Assembly (NCBI GenBank): GCA_017382615.1
Contig: JAFNZX010000359.1
Coordinates: 1 to 8,349, forward strand
DNA from: Clostridia bacterium
GTDB lineage: Bacteria > Bacillota > Clostridia > Oscillospirales > CAG-272
DNA length: 8,349 nt
Direction: 5' to 3'
The notes beneath the pieces were generated by a model, which saw only the letters and a list, made by a program, of their open reading frames with translations, did no database searches and had not been told where the DNA came from. Within the stretch, counting starts at the first letter, position 1. Each line of letters opens with the position of its first letter. The position numbers and the translations under genes are program-made. This document shows positions 7,602 through 8,349 of the stretch, in pieces.

Positions 7602-7684
7602 GCGGGTGTGGCGGAATTGGCAGACGCGCCGGATTTAGGATCCGGTGGTTATCCGTGCAGGTTCAAGTCCTGTCACCCGTACCA
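7602..7684 (+). tRNA. tRNA-Leu (anticodon UAG)
   Basis: It decodes CUN leucine codons, mainly CUA. The acceptor stem is GCGGGTG (7602-7608) with CACCCGT (7674-7680), the first pair being G-U; then discriminator A and an encoded CCA (7682-7684). The D stem is GCG (7611-7613) with CGC (7625-7627) and the D loop contains GG. The anticodon stem is CCGGA/TCCGG (7629-7633, 7641-7645) with loop TTTAGGA, anticodon TAG at 7636-7638. A long variable arm (TGG-TTAT-CCG, 7646-7655) marks a class II tRNA. The T stem is GCAGG/CCTGT with loop TTCAAGT (7662-7668). All parts look intact. Oddly, the 3' end from 7669 onward is one arm of a perfect 31-bp inverted repeat, so the primary transcript could misfold unless it is processed quickly. 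Confidence 0.96.
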
Positions 7685-7735
7685 ATACGAAAGGGACGCA
7701 ATAAGCGTCCCTTTCGTATTGGTACGGGTGACAGG
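7669..7735. repeat. Perfect 31-bp inverted repeat beginning inside the tRNA
   Basis: The left arm (7669-7699) starts in the 3' strand of the tRNA T stem and runs through the acceptor strand and CCA into AATACGAAAGGGACGC. After a 5-nt loop AATAA the right arm (7705-7735) is its exact reverse complement. The inner part (AAAGGGACGC-AATAA-GCGTCCCTTT, then CGTATT) looks like a typical tRNA terminator with a weak T-tract. The outer part is an inverted copy of the tRNA 3' end. With a 2-nt insertion and one mismatch the inverted copy continues to 7749, covering the whole T arm (28 nt of tRNA in all). Confidence 0.93.
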
Positions 7736-7737
7736 CA

Positions 7738-7844
7738 ACTTGCACCTGCTTCGAGCTTGCTGCATACCGAACGGTTTAAGATAAGTAATATGCACGCTCG
7801 ACCAAAGCCGCGTGCAGACGCGCGGCTTTGATAGGTTCAAGTCC
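7738..7844 (+). repeat. Tandem structured element, copy 1 (possible ncRNA or palindromic repeat)
   Basis: The copy folds on paper as a three-way junction. P1: 7738-7747 with 7833-7842 (nine pairs, one mismatch). P2: TCGAGC (7751-7756) with GCTCGA (7796-7801), continued by TGCATA (7761-7766) with TATGCA (7789-7794). P3: CAAAGCCGCG (7803-7812) with CGCGGCTTTG (7821-7830). Linkers are only one to three bases. The 3' strand of P1, AGGTTCAAGTCC (7833-7844), is identical to tRNA-Leu T-arm bases 7659-7670. It has no coding potential. It could be a structured RNA co-transcribed with the tRNA, a second transcription stop, or a mobile palindromic repeat; I do not recognise the family. Confidence 0.7.
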
Positions 7845-7853
7845 GTGCCATTT

Positions 7854-7956
7854 GGACACCTGCTTCGAGCTTGCTGCATACCGAACGGTTTGAAAAAAGT
7901 AATATGCACGCTCGACCAAAGACCGACATCGTCGGTCTTTGATAGGTTCTAAGTCC
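7854..7956 (+). repeat. Tandem structured element, copy 2
   Basis: Copy 2 repeats copy 1 with a 114-nt offset. The first 65 aligned bases (7743-7807 and 7857-7921) differ at only three positions, all in the P2 apical loop. P3 is then a different sequence but still a perfect stem: CAAAGACCGAC (7917-7927) with GTCGGTCTTTG (7931-7941). P1 here is GGAC-ACCT (7854-7861) pairing with AGGT (7944-7947) and GTCC (7953-7956) around a 5-nt bulge, which includes a T inserted in the T-arm-like sequence. Preserved pairing despite sequence change argues that the fold, not the sequence, is under selection. Confidence 0.7.
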
Positions 7957-8060
7957 TGTAAGAGAACAGGCAGTCATGTGACCAATGTTATTTAAGGCTC
8001 CTGCTTTCATTAAATTTAAGTTTTTGCGAATATAAGCAGTTCATAGAATGAACTTTCGAT
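7957..8060. other. Spacer between the repeat array and the minus-strand gene
   Basis: It starts within a small hairpin CCTGT-AAGAGA-ACAGG (7955-7970), then shows ACCAAT (7981-7986), the same six bases that span the encoded CCA of the tRNA (7681-7686), possibly a decayed echo of the tRNA end. The rest is AT-rich. AGTTCA-TAGAA-TGAACT (8038-8054) is a 6-bp hairpin placed just after the stop codon of the minus-strand gene, but its T-tract in that direction is poor, so it is at best a weak terminator. Confidence 0.4.
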
Positions 8061-8349
8061 TCAATCATCATTGTTATGCATATTCAAGAATTGCATAAAT
8101 CTGATATCCTGCAATACTTCGTTATTGGCTTCGATATCCGATTTCGCTTGTTCCAATAAGTACATTAAGTTTTCATTCTGTGCTCTTTGCAATTCTGCTA
8201 CTTCCATAGCTGCCATATGTTTTAGTTCCTGCTCATACAAGTTGATTGCTTCTTTTAAAGTGTCTGCTCGAAGGTTTTGAACAGCCTCCAGCATAAACCC
8301 TACAGCCATTACATTTCTATAACTCGTCGGCAAAAATTCCAGATAATGC
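8061..8349 (-). CDS. C-terminal part of an unrecognised, probably coiled-coil protein (5' truncated)
   Basis: On the minus strand the frame is open from the window edge to a TGA at 8061-8063, giving about 95 visible residues. Codons continue past the first possible start (a TTG near 8333) to the edge, and no ribosome binding site is seen, so the gene most likely begins outside the window. The visible part begins near LPTSYRNVMAVGFM, followed by RADTLKEAINLYEQEL and then a long helix rich in Glu, Gln, Ala and Leu that should form a coiled coil, ending in NMHNNDD. It has no membrane segment, Cys motif or catalytic motif. Base composition is more AT-rich than in the transporter genes, which may reflect acquired DNA or weak expression. 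I do not recognise the family; a structural or regulatory role cannot be told apart. Confidence 0.6.
   Translation of the reverse strand, partial: HYLEFLPTSYRNVMAVGFMLEAVQNLRADTLKEAINLYEQELKHMAAMEVAELQRAQNENLMYLLEQAKSDIEANNEVLQDIRFMQFLNMHNNDD

Noticed and set aside
7673..7909. Minus-strand frame with a repeated peptide (KPFGMQQARSRC twice)
   Set aside because: It is the translation of the tandem DNA elements and the inverted tRNA end; it has no ribosome binding site and crosses the tRNA 3' end. The repetition comes from the DNA repeats.
7743..7956. CRISPR-like array
   Set aside because: There are only two units, the repeats are about 65 nt or longer, the variable part is a self-complementary stem rather than a spacer, and no cas genes are present.

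Overview
The window comes from a Gram-positive, low-to-mid GC bacterium, most likely a gut-type member of the Clostridia (Oscillospiraceae/Ruminococcaceae-like). The evidence is AGGAGG-type ribosome binding sites, two near-consensus sigma-A promoters with 17-nt spacers, strong hairpin-plus-T-tract terminators, a lipoprotein-anchored solute-binding protein, and a Cys-rich/GLUG surface protein of a kind common in that group. This placement is inferred from style; there is no rRNA or marker protein to prove it.

Layout. Bases 1-1848 hold the 3' part of a large surface/secreted protein: 38-residue Cys-repeats, an InlB-like beta repeat, then a GLUG beta-helix. It is followed by a terminator-like hairpin and about 450 bases without a convincing gene, ending in a strong promoter at 2196-2224. 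Bases 2305-7498 form a four-gene operon for a BMP-family ABC importer: lipoprotein receptor, tandem ATPase, permease, permease. Its order matches known nucleoside importers such as B. subtilis nupNOPQ (yufNOPQ). A strong terminator and a second long hairpin lie between the receptor gene and the ATPase gene, while the last three genes overlap and are probably translationally coupled. This should give much receptor and less membrane complex. A strong terminator closes the operon.

Bases 7562-7684 hold a consensus promoter and a tRNA-Leu gene (anticodon UAG, CCA encoded). The 3' end of the tRNA gene forms one arm of a perfect 31-bp inverted repeat. Next come two tandem copies of a roughly 105-nt element that folds on paper as a three-way junction. 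The terminal hairpin of the element differs in sequence between the copies but keeps its pairing, and each copy is bounded by T-arm-like sequence. This array is the most unusual part of the window. The right edge (8061-8349, minus strand) carries the C-terminal end of an unrecognised, charged, probably coiled-coil protein, more AT-rich than the rest.

How the genes work together: the lipoprotein captures a solute (probably a nucleoside or related compound) outside the membrane, the two permeases form the channel, and the tandem ATPase powers import. The surface protein, the tRNA array and the minus-strand gene have no evident functional link to the transporter.
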